Source of the DNA: Verrucomicrobiaceae bacterium
GTDB lineage: Bacteria; Verrucomicrobiota; Verrucomicrobiia; Verrucomicrobiales; Verrucomicrobiaceae
NCBI GenBank assembly: GCA_016713245.1
Contig: JADJPM010000001.1
Coordinates: forward strand, 620,001-684,000
Reading direction: 5' to 3'
Length of the DNA: 64,000 bases
Below are positions 41,850-51,079 of the stretch, piece after piece. Under the pieces are notes generated by a model. The model did no database searches and had not been told where the DNA came from. It was given only the letters and a program-made list of their open reading frames with translations. The position numbers and the translations under genes are program-made. Position 1 is the stretch's first letter. Each line of letters starts with the position of its first letter.

Positions 41850-41945
41850 GCGTCAGGGACCGTGGATGTTCAGCTTGCGAACCCCGCCAGGTCCGGAAGG
41901 AAGCAACGGCAGCCTGCCTGCTCATGCTGCGGTTCCCTGGCACTT
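41850..41945 (+). ncRNA. ffs: Signal recognition particle RNA (small bacterial 4.5S type)
   Basis: The conserved SRP domain CCAGGTCCGGAAGGAAGCA (about 41887-41905) with its GGAA tetraloop is clear. The flanks pair: GTCAGGGACCG (41852-41862) with CGGTTCCCTGGC (41930-41941), and a T5 tract follows at 41944-41948 as terminator. The RNA binds Ffh and guides secretory ribosomes to the membrane. A protein frame that runs through this stretch into the sulfatase gene is spurious. Confidence 0.9.
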
Positions 41946-41998
41946 TTTCAAAAATTTCGCGGCAGAGAGGCACGCGAGGCATCGTTAAAGCGGCCCGC

Positions 41999-43534
41999 AT
42001 GATCCGCCTCACCACCCTCCTCGCCCTCCTTTGCCTTGGCATCTCCCTCCAGGCCGCCGGTCTGGCCGGTAAAAAGCCAAACATCATTTTCCTGCTCACG
42101 GACGACCAGGGCTATGGCGACCTCTCTTCCCACGGGAATCCCATTCTCAAGACGCCCAACATGGATCGCCTGAATGCCGAAGGGGTGCGCTTCGAGGACT
42201 TCTGCGTGAGCCCCACCTGCGCCCCCACCCGCTCCGCGCTGCTCACTGGGCGTCACGAGTTCAAAAACGGCATCACGCACACCATCCTCGAGCGTGAACG
42301 CCTCACGCCAAAGGCCACCACGCTGGCCCAGGTGCTCAAAACGGCCGGCTACACCACCGGCATCTTTGGCAAATGGCATCTCGGTGATGAGCAGGAGTAT
42401 TGGCCCACCGCCCGCGGCTTTGACGAAATGTTCATTCATGGAGCAGGTGGCATCGGCCAGACCTATCCCGGCTCCTGCGGCGATGCCCCGGGGAACAAGT
42501 ACTTCGACCCGGCCATCCTCCACAATGGCACCTTTGAGAAAACCAAGGGCTACTGCACCGATGTCTTCTTTGCCCATGCCGCCAAATGGATCGAAAGCGT
42601 CAAAGGCAAGCAGCCCTTTTATGTGCACCTGGCCACGAACGCCCCGCACGGCCCCTACATCGCCCGTCCTGAGGACAAGGCGCTCTTTGAAGGCAAAGTC
42701 GAAGGTGAGGACGTGCAAAACTTCTTCGGCATGCTCCACAACATCGACCAGAACCTCGGTCGCCTGCTCGGCAAGCTGAAGGAGTGGGGCATCGAGAAGG
42801 ACACGCTCGTCATTTTCATGAATGACAATGGCGGCACCGCTGGCACAAAGGTCTTCAATGCTGGCCTCCGTGCCTCCAAGGGCTCTCCATGGATGGGCGG
42901 CATCAAAGCGAGCAGCCTCTGGCGCTGGCCCGGCACCCTCAACGCCGCCCCGGTCAACAAACTCTGCGCCCACATCGACTTCTTCCCGACCCTCGCCGAG
43001 CTCGCCGGAGCCCAACTCGCCGACGATGTCAAAACACAAGTCGAAGGCCGCAGCCTCGTTCCACTGCTCGAAGACCCGAACGCCGACTGGGCTGACCGCC
43101 AGCTCTTCACGCACGTCGGCCGCTGGCCGAAGGACGCCGATCCGCAGAAGTATAAATTCACCAATTGCAGCATCCGCACCACCCGCTGGCATCTCGTCAA
43201 CGCCAACGCCGCTCGCGGTGGAGAGCCCAAAAAGGGCGCCAAAGGCAAGGCGAAGGCCAAAGCAGCCCCGAAAGCGCCCGGCCCGCCCGCAAAGGATGCC
43301 ATCGTCAAAGCCGGTCCCGAGCCCATGACCTCCTCCTGGCAGCTTTTTGATGTCCAGGCTGATCCCGGCGAGCAAACGGATGTCGCCGCGGCTCATCCGG
43401 AGGTCGTCAAAGAACTCGCCACCGCCTACGATGCCTGGTGGGACAGCGTGCAGCCGCTGCTCGTGAACGAAAAAGTGCCTCTCGCACCCGTGAATCCCTT
43501 CAAGACGCTCTTTGAGAAGCAATTCGGCCAATGA
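41999..43534 (+). CDS. Secreted sulfatase (formylglycine type)
   Basis: The ATG at 41999, just after the SRP RNA, starts a signal peptide (MIRLTTLLALLCLGISLQAAG). The 511-residue product has NIIFLLTDDQGYGDLS, the activation motif C-A-P-T-R with Cys74, LLTGRHEF, GKWHLGDEQEYWPTARGFDE and VIFMNDNGGT. Near the C-terminus is a Lys/Ala/Pro-rich insert (GAKGKAKAKAAPKAPG) that looks like a disordered, basic spacer. It hydrolyses sulfate esters outside the cytoplasm. Its stop overlaps the start of a PhoD-like gene as ATGA. Confidence 0.93.
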   Translation: MIRLTTLLALLCLGISLQAAGLAGKKPNIIFLLTDDQGYGDLSSHGNPILKTPNMDRLNAEGVRFEDFCVSPTCAPTRSALLTGRHEFKNGITHTILERERLTPKATTLAQVLKTAGYTTGIFGKWHLGDEQEYWPTARGFDEMFIHGAGGIGQTYPGSCGDAPGNKYFDPAILHNGTFEKTKGYCTDVFFAHAAKWIESVKGKQPFYVHLATNAPHGPYIARPEDKALFEGKVEGEDVQNFFGMLHNIDQNLGRLLGKLKEWGIEKDTLVIFMNDNGGTAGTKVFNAGLRASKGSPWMGGIKASSLWRWPGTLNAAPVNKLCAHIDFFPTLAELAGAQLADDVKTQVEGRSLVPLLEDPNADWADRQLFTHVGRWPKDADPQKYKFTNCSIRTTRWHLVNANAARGGEPKKGAKGKAKAKAAPKAPGPPAKDAIVKAGPEPMTSSWQLFDVQADPGEQTDVAAAHPEVVKELATAYDAWWDSVQPLLVNEKVPLAPVNPFKTLFEKQFGQ

Positions 43535-44940
43535 AGCCTCTCCTCTGCCTTCTCCTCGCCGTCCCCGCCTTCGCCGACATCCATCATGCGCAGGGCGAGA
43601 TGGCGGGTGAGGTCACCGCGACCTCCGTTTGGCTCCAGAGCCGCCTCACCGCCATCCCTGGACCCGGTCTCGATGACACAGGTGATGTGCCTGGCAAAGA
43701 AGGCATCGCCTGTTTTGAGTGGAGCGAGTCGGCGGACTTTTCCCAGCCCACTCGCAGCAAGTGGTCCACGGCCACCGCCGATCACGACTTCATCATCCGC
43801 AGCACCGCCAGCGGGCTGAAACCCAGCACGCTTTACCACTACCGCCTCGTTTTCGGCGAAACTCGCGAATCGGCCAAGCCCGGCCCGGCCCGCACCTTCA
43901 AGACATTGGGCGAAAGCGGCACCGTGAGCTTCTGCATGGGCAGTTGCATGAACTACCACGCCTTCATGCACGGCAAGGCCAACGGTGGCGGCCCTGTCAC
44001 CGCCACCGCGGAGGACAAACAGCTCGGCTACCCTTCCTTCGCTGCGATGGCGGCCTTGAAGCCCGATTTCTTCATCGGCACCGGCGACATCGTTTACTAC
44101 GACCATCCCGCGAAGCCGGCGGCGCAGACCCTGCCCGAGCTTCGCCGCAAATGGCACGAGCAATTCCGCTTTCCGCGCCTCATCGAGTTCTTCGCATACA
44201 CACCTGCCTTCTGTTCCAAAGACGATCACGACTTCCGCTTCAACGACGCCGATCTCCGTTCCGAAAGCAAACTCCCCGCGCCCACCACCGGCATCGAAAT
44301 CTTCCGCGAGCAGATGCCTATCTTCGATGAAGACGATCTCGCCACGCCCACCTACCGCACGCACCGTGTTCACAAGCATTTGCAGCTTTGGTTTGTCGAA
44401 GGTCGCGACTACCGCTCTCCCAACAAAATGCCCGATGGTCCCGAGAAAAGCATCTGGGGCCGCGAGCAGCGCCAGTGGCTGCAAACCACGCTCAAAGCCA
44501 GCGATGCAAAGTGGAAGGTCATCATCACCCCCACGCCCATGGTTGGTCCCGATCGCAACAGCAAGACCGACAACCACACGAACCTCGCCGGCTTCAAACA
44601 CGAGGCCGACAGCTTCTTCCAGTGGCTGATCGACAACCAGATCACCAACCTCCTCACCTTCTGCGGCGACCGCCATTGGCAATACCACAGCATCCATCCG
44701 CTCGGCGTGGAGGAATTCTCCGTCGGTGCCTTGAACGACGAAAATGCCATCAAAGGCGAAAAGCCCGGCGGCCCCAAAACCACCGATCCCGAAGGCAAAA
44801 TCAAACAGCCCTACATCTACAAGGAGCCGACCGGCGGCTTCCTCCGCGTGATCATCGACGACTCCGCCAAACTCGTGCTCGAACACCGCGACGACCACGG
44901 CGCGGTGCTGAATTCAGTGACGAAAGCACCTCACGGCTGA
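43531..44940 (+). CDS. Secreted PhoD-like metallophosphatase
   Basis: The 469-residue product has a signal peptide (MKPLLCLLLAVPAFAD) and an N-terminal beta domain (about 20-125) as in PhoD. A metallophosphatase domain follows with SFCMGSCMNY, FIGTGDIVYYD, AFCSKDDHDFRFND and FCGDRHWQYHS. PhoD enzymes cleave phosphate mono- and diesters with Ca/Fe; some relatives act on other esters. Coupling to a sulfatase suggests joint removal of charged groups from a substrate. Confidence 0.88.
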   Translation: MKPLLCLLLAVPAFADIHHAQGEMAGEVTATSVWLQSRLTAIPGPGLDDTGDVPGKEGIACFEWSESADFSQPTRSKWSTATADHDFIIRSTASGLKPSTLYHYRLVFGETRESAKPGPARTFKTLGESGTVSFCMGSCMNYHAFMHGKANGGGPVTATAEDKQLGYPSFAAMAALKPDFFIGTGDIVYYDHPAKPAAQTLPELRRKWHEQFRFPRLIEFFAYTPAFCSKDDHDFRFNDADLRSESKLPAPTTGIEIFREQMPIFDEDDLATPTYRTHRVHKHLQLWFVEGRDYRSPNKMPDGPEKSIWGREQRQWLQTTLKASDAKWKVIITPTPMVGPDRNSKTDNHTNLAGFKHEADSFFQWLIDNQITNLLTFCGDRHWQYHSIHPLGVEEFSVGALNDENAIKGEKPGGPKTTDPEGKIKQPYIYKEPTGGFLRVIIDDSAKLVLEHRDDHGAVLNSVTKAPHG

Positions 44941-46007
44941 AAAAGCCTCGGCAAAAACTCGGTCAAATACGTCCGCCACACCGGCCAGGAGTGATCCCCA
45001 GCCGTCTCGTGCCATTCGTGCTTCACGTTCGCGGCTTTCAACGCGTCGATGAGCGTGTGATTGCGCTCCAAAAGAAAATCATCCTTCCCACAGGCGATCC
45101 ACAGCAGCTTCAGCTTCGCATTCGTGCCCGCGCTGTCATCCATCGCGGCCTTCACCGCCTCCGTGTCCGCCGCGCCGCTGAAGGAGCCGATGTAGGCAAA
45201 GCGATCCGTCGCATTCAGCCCGATGGTGAGCGATTGCCAGCCGCCCATGCTCAATCCGGCGATGGCGCGGCTCCCCTGCCCCGGCAGCACGCGATAATTC
45301 GCCTCCACGAGCGGCAAAGCGTCCTCAAACAGCTCCTTCCGAAACGCCGCGAGCGAGTCGCCGCGCTTCGCCTTGTCATCACGCGGCACCATGCCGTGCG
45401 GATGACCATCGAGCATGACCACGATCATCGGCTTCGCTTTTCCAGCCGCGATGAGATGATCGAGAATCCAGTGCGCCTTGCCGTGCTCCGTCCAGCCACG
45501 CTGATTGTCGCCGGAGCCATGCTGCAAAACGAAGAGCGGTAGCTTCTCGCTGCCATTCTCATACCCCGGCGGCGTATAAACCACCACCTCACGCGGCACA
45601 CCGAGCTGCTTTGAGTGAAACACATGCGTATGCACCGTGCCGTGCGGGATCTCCGCCTGCCAATCCCACGGCGCAGGCGGATTCGACGCGATGTGCAGGA
45701 TGCTCTTCTGCGGCATGCGCTGCGGCTTAATCGCCGTGTTTTGCGGATCGAGCACATTCAGCCCATCCACCTGAAACGAATACTCCCACACACCCGCAGG
45801 CACCTCGATGGCCCCGCTGCTCCAAAGCCCATCGCCGCCGCGAGTCAGCGCCGCGTCCTCTTTGCTCCACTGCCCCTTCAACCTCACTTCGGCCGCTTTC
45901 GGTGCCTTGATCGAAAAAGTGACCTTTCCATCCGCAATGTCCGCGGCGGCAAAAATCGAATTGGAGGCCCAAAAGGCCGTAAGAGCGAGTGTGAGCAGGT
46001 TTTTCAT
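44931..46007 (-). CDS. Secreted esterase with N-terminal E-set domain (enterochelin-esterase/feruloyl-esterase-like)
   Basis: The ATG at 46007 gives a signal peptide (MKNLLTLALTAFWASNSIFA). Residues 25-110 form an early-set, CBM48-like domain (VRLKGQWSKEDAALTRGGDGLW). The alpha/beta-hydrolase part has VVVYTPPGYENG, LQHGSGDNQRGW, the nucleophile elbow GLSMGG with Ser253 and a late GDHSWPVW His. This layout is common in xylan acetyl or feruloyl esterases. Convergent with the PhoD gene, overlapping it by 10 bp. Confidence 0.85.
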   Translation of the reverse strand: MKNLLTLALTAFWASNSIFAAADIADGKVTFSIKAPKAAEVRLKGQWSKEDAALTRGGDGLWSSGAIEVPAGVWEYSFQVDGLNVLDPQNTAIKPQRMPQKSILHIASNPPAPWDWQAEIPHGTVHTHVFHSKQLGVPREVVVYTPPGYENGSEKLPLFVLQHGSGDNQRGWTEHGKAHWILDHLIAAGKAKPMIVVMLDGHPHGMVPRDDKAKRGDSLAAFRKELFEDALPLVEANYRVLPGQGSRAIAGLSMGGWQSLTIGLNATDRFAYIGSFSGAADTEAVKAAMDDSAGTNAKLKLLWIACGKDDFLLERNHTLIDALKAANVKHEWHETAGDHSWPVWRTYLTEFLPRLFQP

Positions 46008-46090
46008 GCAAAGAGAGGTTACAGCCGCCTTTCGACGCAGCTGCCGACTTGGTAAGATCGCTAACAGACAAGTGCTGATTTGGAAAGCCG

Positions 46091-46591
46091 TTAGGCCGCG
46101 TGCCCCCAACTGTAAACCCAAACATGGTCATCGAAAACCTGGCCGTAGTTTGGGCCGTTTCCGGCAACTTCCCCCTCGCGCAATCCCGCAAAGTGCATCG
46201 CCTTGTCCAACGCCCAACCAACCTCCCCATCAAAAGCCTGACGGTCGAACATCTCGGCGAACGCCTCTGGCATGGTGAAGAGTCCGCGTCGAGCTAACAC
46301 CGCAAGAGCAGCACAAGCCGGAACGATAGAAATGCCGCGTGGATCACGAAGCGACTGCATCAACGGCTCAATGAGCGAGGCTGGTGGTCTGGCCATCGCC
46401 ATAAAAATCCCCACGAGGCGCTCGCGCCAAGATTCGCCCGTAATCATTTCTGCGACCAGATATTCAGACACGCACGGCGCAAGCGTGATGATGGGCGCAA
46501 TCTGCTGTCGATACGCATCATCGCTAACCACTGGGTGAATAAGACTGAGGTATGCGTCCTCTGTCTGGTCGAATATATCATTTACACTCAT
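46091..46591 (-). CDS. Helical protein of unknown function
   Basis: The 166-residue product is mostly helical and acidic, without a signal peptide. It contains ESWRERLVGIFMAMA and a segment GISIVPACAALAVLARRG like a HEAT-type helix pair. It may belong to a family of small immunity or DUF6000-like proteins, but I cannot confirm that. It stands alone between an esterase and nagA. The base composition is slightly less GC-rich than its neighbours. Confidence 0.6.
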   Translation of the reverse strand: MSVNDIFDQTEDAYLSLIHPVVSDDAYRQQIAPIITLAPCVSEYLVAEMITGESWRERLVGIFMAMARPPASLIEPLMQSLRDPRGISIVPACAALAVLARRGLFTMPEAFAEMFDRQAFDGEVGWALDKAMHFAGLREGEVAGNGPNYGQVFDDHVWVYSWGHAA

Positions 46592-46647
46592 GGCGTATTA
46601 AGCAGACTGACATCTACAACGGGCGCTCAAGGGAGCGGGTATTGAAA

Positions 46648-47835
46648 TTAGATTTCGACGCCGCCGATGAAAACGCGGTGCACGTCGAGTTTCCGGCTCA
46701 AAAGCACCACGTCGGCGTTTTTGCCGGCTTCGAGGCTTCCGGTGTGTTTGGCGATGCCGGTGAGCTCGGCGGGCGTGAGGCTGGCCATGCGCACGACCTC
46801 CGGCAGCGTCGCGGAGGTGTCGCGTTTCATCTGCCGCACCATGTGATCCATGCCCACGATGCTGCTGGCGAGACTCGTGCGACCCGGTGCCCATCCGACT
46901 CGGCCATCACTCTCGAACCACGAGCCGTCCGCCGCCGCGCCGAAGCGGTAATTTCCTGGAGGCAGGTCCAGCGCCCGGTTCGCATCGGTCACGAGGCACA
47001 GTTTGCGCGGCCCTTTGAGCCGAAACGCAAACTCCAGCAGCTCCGGCGCGAGGTGGCAGCCATCGGCAATCACTTCCGTGCTCATGTCCGCCGTGCCGAG
47101 CACGAATTCCAGCATGCTCCCACGCATCGGCACGCCGAGCCGTGAACGCACCGAGGCCACGTTGCTCATCGCGCACCAAAAGTGGTCCACATGCCGCATC
47201 CCGGCCTTGAACGCCGCCGCCATCTCCGGCCAGCTCGCGTTGGAGTGCCCGCAGGTGATCAGGCAGCGCCGTTTCTTCGCCTCGCGATAAAACTCGACCG
47301 CTCCCGGCAGCTCCGCCGCGCAGGTGGCGATGCGCACGAGCCCGCTTTCAAAGTAAGCGCGATACTCCGCTGCCGTAGGTTCACGCCGCCCCGCCGCCGA
47401 ATGGCAGCCCACTTTGTCCTCCGCGAAGAACGGCCCGTAAAGATGCACGCCCGCGATCCGTGCGCCATTATGCGCCTGCTTTTCGGCCTGCACCGTCTTC
47501 ACCGCATCCAGCATCGCGTGAATCTGCTCCGGCGAGCCCGTGGTGGTCGTCGGAAAAATCGTCGTCGTCCCATGCCGCGCATGCGCCCGGCACGCTACCC
47601 GCACCGCCTCGCTCGTCCCGTCCATGAAATCCGCCCCTTCACCGCCATGCACATGAATGTCGATGAACCCCGGCGCGAGATAGCCACCGCGTCCGTCGAT
47701 CACCTCCGCCGCCTCGACGTTCGGCCGCTTCCTCGACACCGACACGATCTTCCCCTTCTCACAAACCACCCACGCGTCCTCGACGAGACGATCAGGCAGG
47801 ATGGCGGTGAGATTGGAGAAAACGAGGCGCTGCAT
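46648..47835 (-). CDS. nagA: N-acetylglucosamine-6-phosphate deacetylase
   Basis: The 395-residue protein has the amidohydrolase layout: YLAPGFIDIHVHGGEG with metal-binding His61/His63, VHLYGPFFAEDKVGCH in place of the usual EGPF line, ITCGHSNAS, VDHFWCAMSNV and LVTDANRALDLPPG. It deacetylates GlcNAc-6-phosphate in amino-sugar use and cell-wall recycling. The cytoplasmic location fits the lack of a signal. No nagB is in view. The Tyr replacing Glu in the usual EGPF motif is worth noting. Confidence 0.88.
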   Translation of the reverse strand: MQRLVFSNLTAILPDRLVEDAWVVCEKGKIVSVSRKRPNVEAAEVIDGRGGYLAPGFIDIHVHGGEGADFMDGTSEAVRVACRAHARHGTTTIFPTTTTGSPEQIHAMLDAVKTVQAEKQAHNGARIAGVHLYGPFFAEDKVGCHSAAGRREPTAAEYRAYFESGLVRIATCAAELPGAVEFYREAKKRRCLITCGHSNASWPEMAAAFKAGMRHVDHFWCAMSNVASVRSRLGVPMRGSMLEFVLGTADMSTEVIADGCHLAPELLEFAFRLKGPRKLCLVTDANRALDLPPGNYRFGAAADGSWFESDGRVGWAPGRTSLASSIVGMDHMVRQMKRDTSATLPEVVRMASLTPAELTGIAKHTGSLEAGKNADVVLLSRKLDVHRVFIGGVEI

Positions 47836-47906
47836 GCTGCTTCAACGCGCCGCGATGTCTTGTTTTGCTCTCTTGCACTCAAACGTATCGCCCATAAAAT
47901 CGCCAC

Positions 47907-48191
47907 ATGCCCGTCACTACCACTCCCACCACTGCCGCCATTCTTGAGCGTGTCGTCAAACCCGTGGGCAGACGCATGACACCGGCCTTGGCTCGTGAGC
48001 TGATGCAGTTGCAGTTTTCACCCGCCGATATGCGACGTGTCGGGCGCCTTCTCCAAGCGAGCAAAGACGGCGCACTCAGCGTCGATGAGGAAGCGGAGCT
48101 CGAAAGCTACCGCACCGCAGGCCGCTTGGTCGATTTGCTCCGCATTCAGGCCCGTCGGTCGATGAAAACCTCGTCACGCATCCGGAAGTAG
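47907..48191 (+). CDS. Small protein preceding an HNH endonuclease
   Basis: The 94-residue product is helical: TPALARELMQLQFSPADMRRVGRLLQ and VDEEAELESYRTAGRLVDLL. It lies 6 bp ahead of the HNH gene, so both are one operon. Similar short helical partners occur before HNH genes in cyanobacteria and PVC bacteria and may be antitoxin- or adaptor-like. No function is established. Confidence 0.65.
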   Translation: MPVTTTPTTAAILERVVKPVGRRMTPALARELMQLQFSPADMRRVGRLLQASKDGALSVDEEAELESYRTAGRLVDLLRIQARRSMKTSSRIRK

Positions 48192-48197
48192 GATCGA

Positions 48198-48611
48198 ATG
48201 TCACGTGTCTCCGCCAAACTCGCCAGGAGCGTGGCTCTCCGCGCTGGCCGTTGCTGCGAATATTGCCAGCTTCCCGATGGCGAGTGCGTCTTCGGATTTC
48301 AGCCGGATCACATCATCGCGGTGAAACACGGAGGCCCGACGAACCTCGAAAACCTCGCGTGGACCTGTTTCTACTGCAACAGCTACAAGGGTGCCTGCGT
48401 GGCTGGCTATGATCTTGAAACAGGAAGGCTCACCCGGCTTTACAACCCAAGGCGGGATGTTTGGAGCCAGCACTTCAAATGGAAAGGCGGCCGCATCCTG
48501 GGCCGCACGGCGGTCGGCCGCACCACCGCGGCGGTGCTGAATCTCAATCATCCGGACTCGGTAAGCATCCGTGAGCACCTCATCGCCGAGGGCGTGATGC
48601 GCACAGGTTGA
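48198..48611 (+). CDS. HNH endonuclease
   Basis: The 137-residue protein has a clear HNH site. CEYC and CFYC pairs hold a structural zinc, FQPDHIIAVKHGG supplies the catalytic His, and TNLENLAWTC provides the central Asn. The C-terminal half (YNPRRDVWSQHFKWKGGRILG) is typical of stand-alone HNH proteins in this group. The paired 94-residue gene upstream suggests a two-gene module, possibly toxin-antitoxin or DNA-repair related. Confidence 0.82.
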   Translation: MSRVSAKLARSVALRAGRCCEYCQLPDGECVFGFQPDHIIAVKHGGPTNLENLAWTCFYCNSYKGACVAGYDLETGRLTRLYNPRRDVWSQHFKWKGGRILGRTAVGRTTAAVLNLNHPDSVSIREHLIAEGVMRTG

Positions 48612-48660
48612 TGAGATTTGCCTCTTGGCATCCACCCCATCCCGGCGCAGGAGAAGACCC

Positions 48661-49782
48661 ATGTCACATCCCTTTCTCCAACTCGGCGTCCCACACGATC
48701 TGACCCGCGGGCTTGAAGAGCTCGGCATCGTCACGCCCACGCCCGTGCAGGAGCAGGTCGTCCCGTTTTTGATCCAAAACAGCTCCGACCTCATCGCGCA
48801 GGCGCAGACCGGCACGGGCAAGACCGCGGCCTTTGGCCTGCCGCTGCTCATGAAGATCGATCCGGCCAATCGCGACATCCAGGCCCTCGTGCTCTCGCCC
48901 ACCCGCGAGCTCGCGAAGCAGATCGGCAAGCAGCTCTTCCGCTACACCAAATACAGCGACAAAAAGATCTTCATCGAGGTGGCCTGCGGCGGCGACAAGA
49001 TCGACATGCAGATCGAGCGCCTGCGCCGCCCCACGCACATCCTCGTCGCCACGCCGGGCCGCTTGACCGAGTTGCTCGACAAAGACGCCCTCACGCTCGA
49101 ATTCGTGCGCTACGCCGTGCTCGATGAGGCGGACGAGATGCTCAGCATGGGCTTCAAGAAGCACATCGTCGAGATCCTGAAGATCGCCGCCATGCGCCGC
49201 GCCACCTGGCTCTTCTCCGCCACCTTCCCCGATGCCGTGGGCGACCTCATCAAAGGCTGCATGTCCGCCAGCGCCCACCGCATCCAGATCGACACCGAGC
49301 AGGTCGTGAACCGCGACATCGACCACCACTACACGCTCTGCCACCGCGGTGAAAAGACCGCCTTCATCGTGAACTTCCTCAAACGCCGCCAGGAGGAGCG
49401 CGGCCTCATCTTCTGCCGCACCAAATACGGCGCCATCCGCCTCGGCGAGGAACTGCGCGAGGCCGGCATCCACGTCGAGGTCCTCCAGGGCGACCTCGCC
49501 CAGCGCGACCGCGACAAGGTCATGCGCGCCTTCAAAAAAGAGCGCGTCCCATTCCTCATCGCCACCGATGTGGCCGCACGCGGCATCGACGTCGCCGGTC
49601 TGAGCTTCGTCCTCCATCATCAGCTCCCCGACCAGCTCGAATACTACACTCACCGCAGCGGCCGCACCGCCCGCGCCGGCAACAAAGGCATGTCCCTCGC
49701 GCTCATCGAGCAACAGGAGAAGCCCCTGCTCAACGCCCTCGCCCAGAAACTCCGCGTCGAGTTCAAAGAGTGGCGTCGGTGA
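48661..49782 (+). CDS. DEAD-box RNA helicase
   Basis: The ATG at 48661 starts MSHPFLQLGVPHDLTRGL; an upstream frame to 48625 adds only Arg-rich residues. The 373-residue protein carries the Q motif (PTPVQEQV), Walker A AQTGTGKT (48-55), PTRELAK, TPGRL, DEADEM, FSATFP and HRSGRTARAG. It is the short helicase core without a C-terminal RNA-binding extension. It remodels RNA, probably in ribosome assembly or decay. Confidence 0.95.
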   Translation: MSHPFLQLGVPHDLTRGLEELGIVTPTPVQEQVVPFLIQNSSDLIAQAQTGTGKTAAFGLPLLMKIDPANRDIQALVLSPTRELAKQIGKQLFRYTKYSDKKIFIEVACGGDKIDMQIERLRRPTHILVATPGRLTELLDKDALTLEFVRYAVLDEADEMLSMGFKKHIVEILKIAAMRRATWLFSATFPDAVGDLIKGCMSASAHRIQIDTEQVVNRDIDHHYTLCHRGEKTAFIVNFLKRRQEERGLIFCRTKYGAIRLGEELREAGIHVEVLQGDLAQRDRDKVMRAFKKERVPFLIATDVAARGIDVAGLSFVLHHQLPDQLEYYTHRSGRTARAGNKGMSLALIEQQEKPLLNALAQKLRVEFKEWRR

Positions 49783-49789
49783 GTAGTGC

Positions 49790-51070
49790 TCACGGCTTCA
49801 TCTCCTGATTGCACACGCCGCGTGTGCCAGCTGGGAAGACGTTGTTACTGAAATGCAGGTTCCGGGGGCCGTTGGCCTCGGTGGCGATGATCACGTCGTA
49901 AATGTAGCGTGGTGGGCCAGAGTTGTGCACGAGATTACCCTGGATGAGCACGCCATCGAGCGGTGGATCGTCCGCGTCTTGTCCTGAGTCGAATTTGAAG
50001 GGCGAGCGCTCCGATCCCCACATCCAGTGCGCATCACCATGGCCGAAATCGGAGATGATGTTGTTCGCGATGATGGAGCCGCCGTCGGAGTTCTCCGGCT
50101 TACCGTCGGCCGCCGGATGCGCAGCCGCTCCGGGCATCAGCCCGATGGCCCACAGATCGTTGCGGGAGAACTGGTTGCCGGTGATGATCACATTGCGGCT
50201 GCCATGCATGGCCTTCATGCCGATGTGGGCGTGGTTCACGATGTTGTTGGCCACAATGACATGATCACCGTGCAGATCGATGCCCTGGGCCGCGTTTTCG
50301 ATGTGGTTGCCGAGCAGGCGTGTGAAGTCGCTGGTCTCCGGCGCAGTCACCTGAATGGCGCTGCCTTGACGCCAATTGTCCGTGTAGCCAGCGTCCCAGG
50401 CTTGCTGGCTGAGGTGCGGCCCCTTCTCCGGATTCTTTTTCACAAAGTCGCCCAGCTTGTAGCGATCTCGCACCTCCTTGGACGGCGAAAAGACTTTTTC
50501 GACGACGTGATTGCCCTCGATCAGCGTGCCCGTGCAGTAGCGCACCATGATGCCCGTGCCATCGGAGCATCGAAAGGCGTAGCCGGAGACCGTGCCCTGC
50601 GTGCGATCATCAATCGCCACGCACATGTAATTCCGCACCAAGCAGCGGCTGATGCGCGTACCCTGCGATTCGATGACGAGGATGGAGCCCGACTTCGAGT
50701 GGTTGTCGATCACCCGCACGTTGTCGATCACCAAATCGCTGCACTTTTGGGCAATGATACCCTCCTTCCCTGTCTCCATCTTCCCTTCAGTCCGCGTGAG
50801 CGTCAGATCGCGGATTTCCACGCCCTGAGCATTCTCGATCTCGATGATCGGCTGATTGTCACTCTGCTGAATGATGCGCCCAGGCCCAAAAAGCCCACTG
50901 CGCTCACCACGGACGCGAATCTTCTCCGTGATCGAATAATCACCCGCCGGGACGAAAAGCATGCGGTTCGGATTCGCATCCAAAGCCGCCTGAATCGACG
51001 GATACGCCGTCACAGAAAGCTCGGCCGCAGAGGCATGAGCGATCAAGAAGAGAGCAAGAAGACGGCGCAT
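49790..51070 (-). CDS. Secreted right-handed beta-helix protein (pectate-lyase fold)
   Basis: The 426-residue product has a signal peptide (MRRLLALFLIAHASAAE) and a pectate-lyase_3-type start (YPSIQAALDANPNRMLFVPAGDYSI). Many rungs follow, such as IEIENAQGVEIRDLTL, VIVANNIVNHAHIG and NVIITGNQFSRNDL. No catalytic set is certain. It may be a polysaccharide lyase or epimerase. It starts 9 bp after the REP doublet that contains the stop of the upstream acetylesterase gene. Confidence 0.78.
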   Translation of the reverse strand: MRRLLALFLIAHASAAELSVTAYPSIQAALDANPNRMLFVPAGDYSITEKIRVRGERSGLFGPGRIIQQSDNQPIIEIENAQGVEIRDLTLTRTEGKMETGKEGIIAQKCSDLVIDNVRVIDNHSKSGSILVIESQGTRISRCLVRNYMCVAIDDRTQGTVSGYAFRCSDGTGIMVRYCTGTLIEGNHVVEKVFSPSKEVRDRYKLGDFVKKNPEKGPHLSQQAWDAGYTDNWRQGSAIQVTAPETSDFTRLLGNHIENAAQGIDLHGDHVIVANNIVNHAHIGMKAMHGSRNVIITGNQFSRNDLWAIGLMPGAAAHPAADGKPENSDGGSIIANNIISDFGHGDAHWMWGSERSPFKFDSGQDADDPPLDGVLIQGNLVHNSGPPRYIYDVIIATEANGPRNLHFSNNVFPAGTRGVCNQEMKP

Positions 51071-51079
51071 GGGCTTGGA

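Noticed and set aside
41693..41998. Open frame continuing the sulfatase gene upstream to 41693.
   Set aside because: The stretch contains the SRP RNA with its conserved loop and terminator, and the signal peptide starts at 41999.
48664..49713. Long minus-strand frame of 349 codons opposite the DEAD-box helicase.
   Set aside because: It mirrors a highly biased GC-rich gene with every helicase motif in the plus strand; the minus product has low-complexity Asp/Val/Ala sequence.
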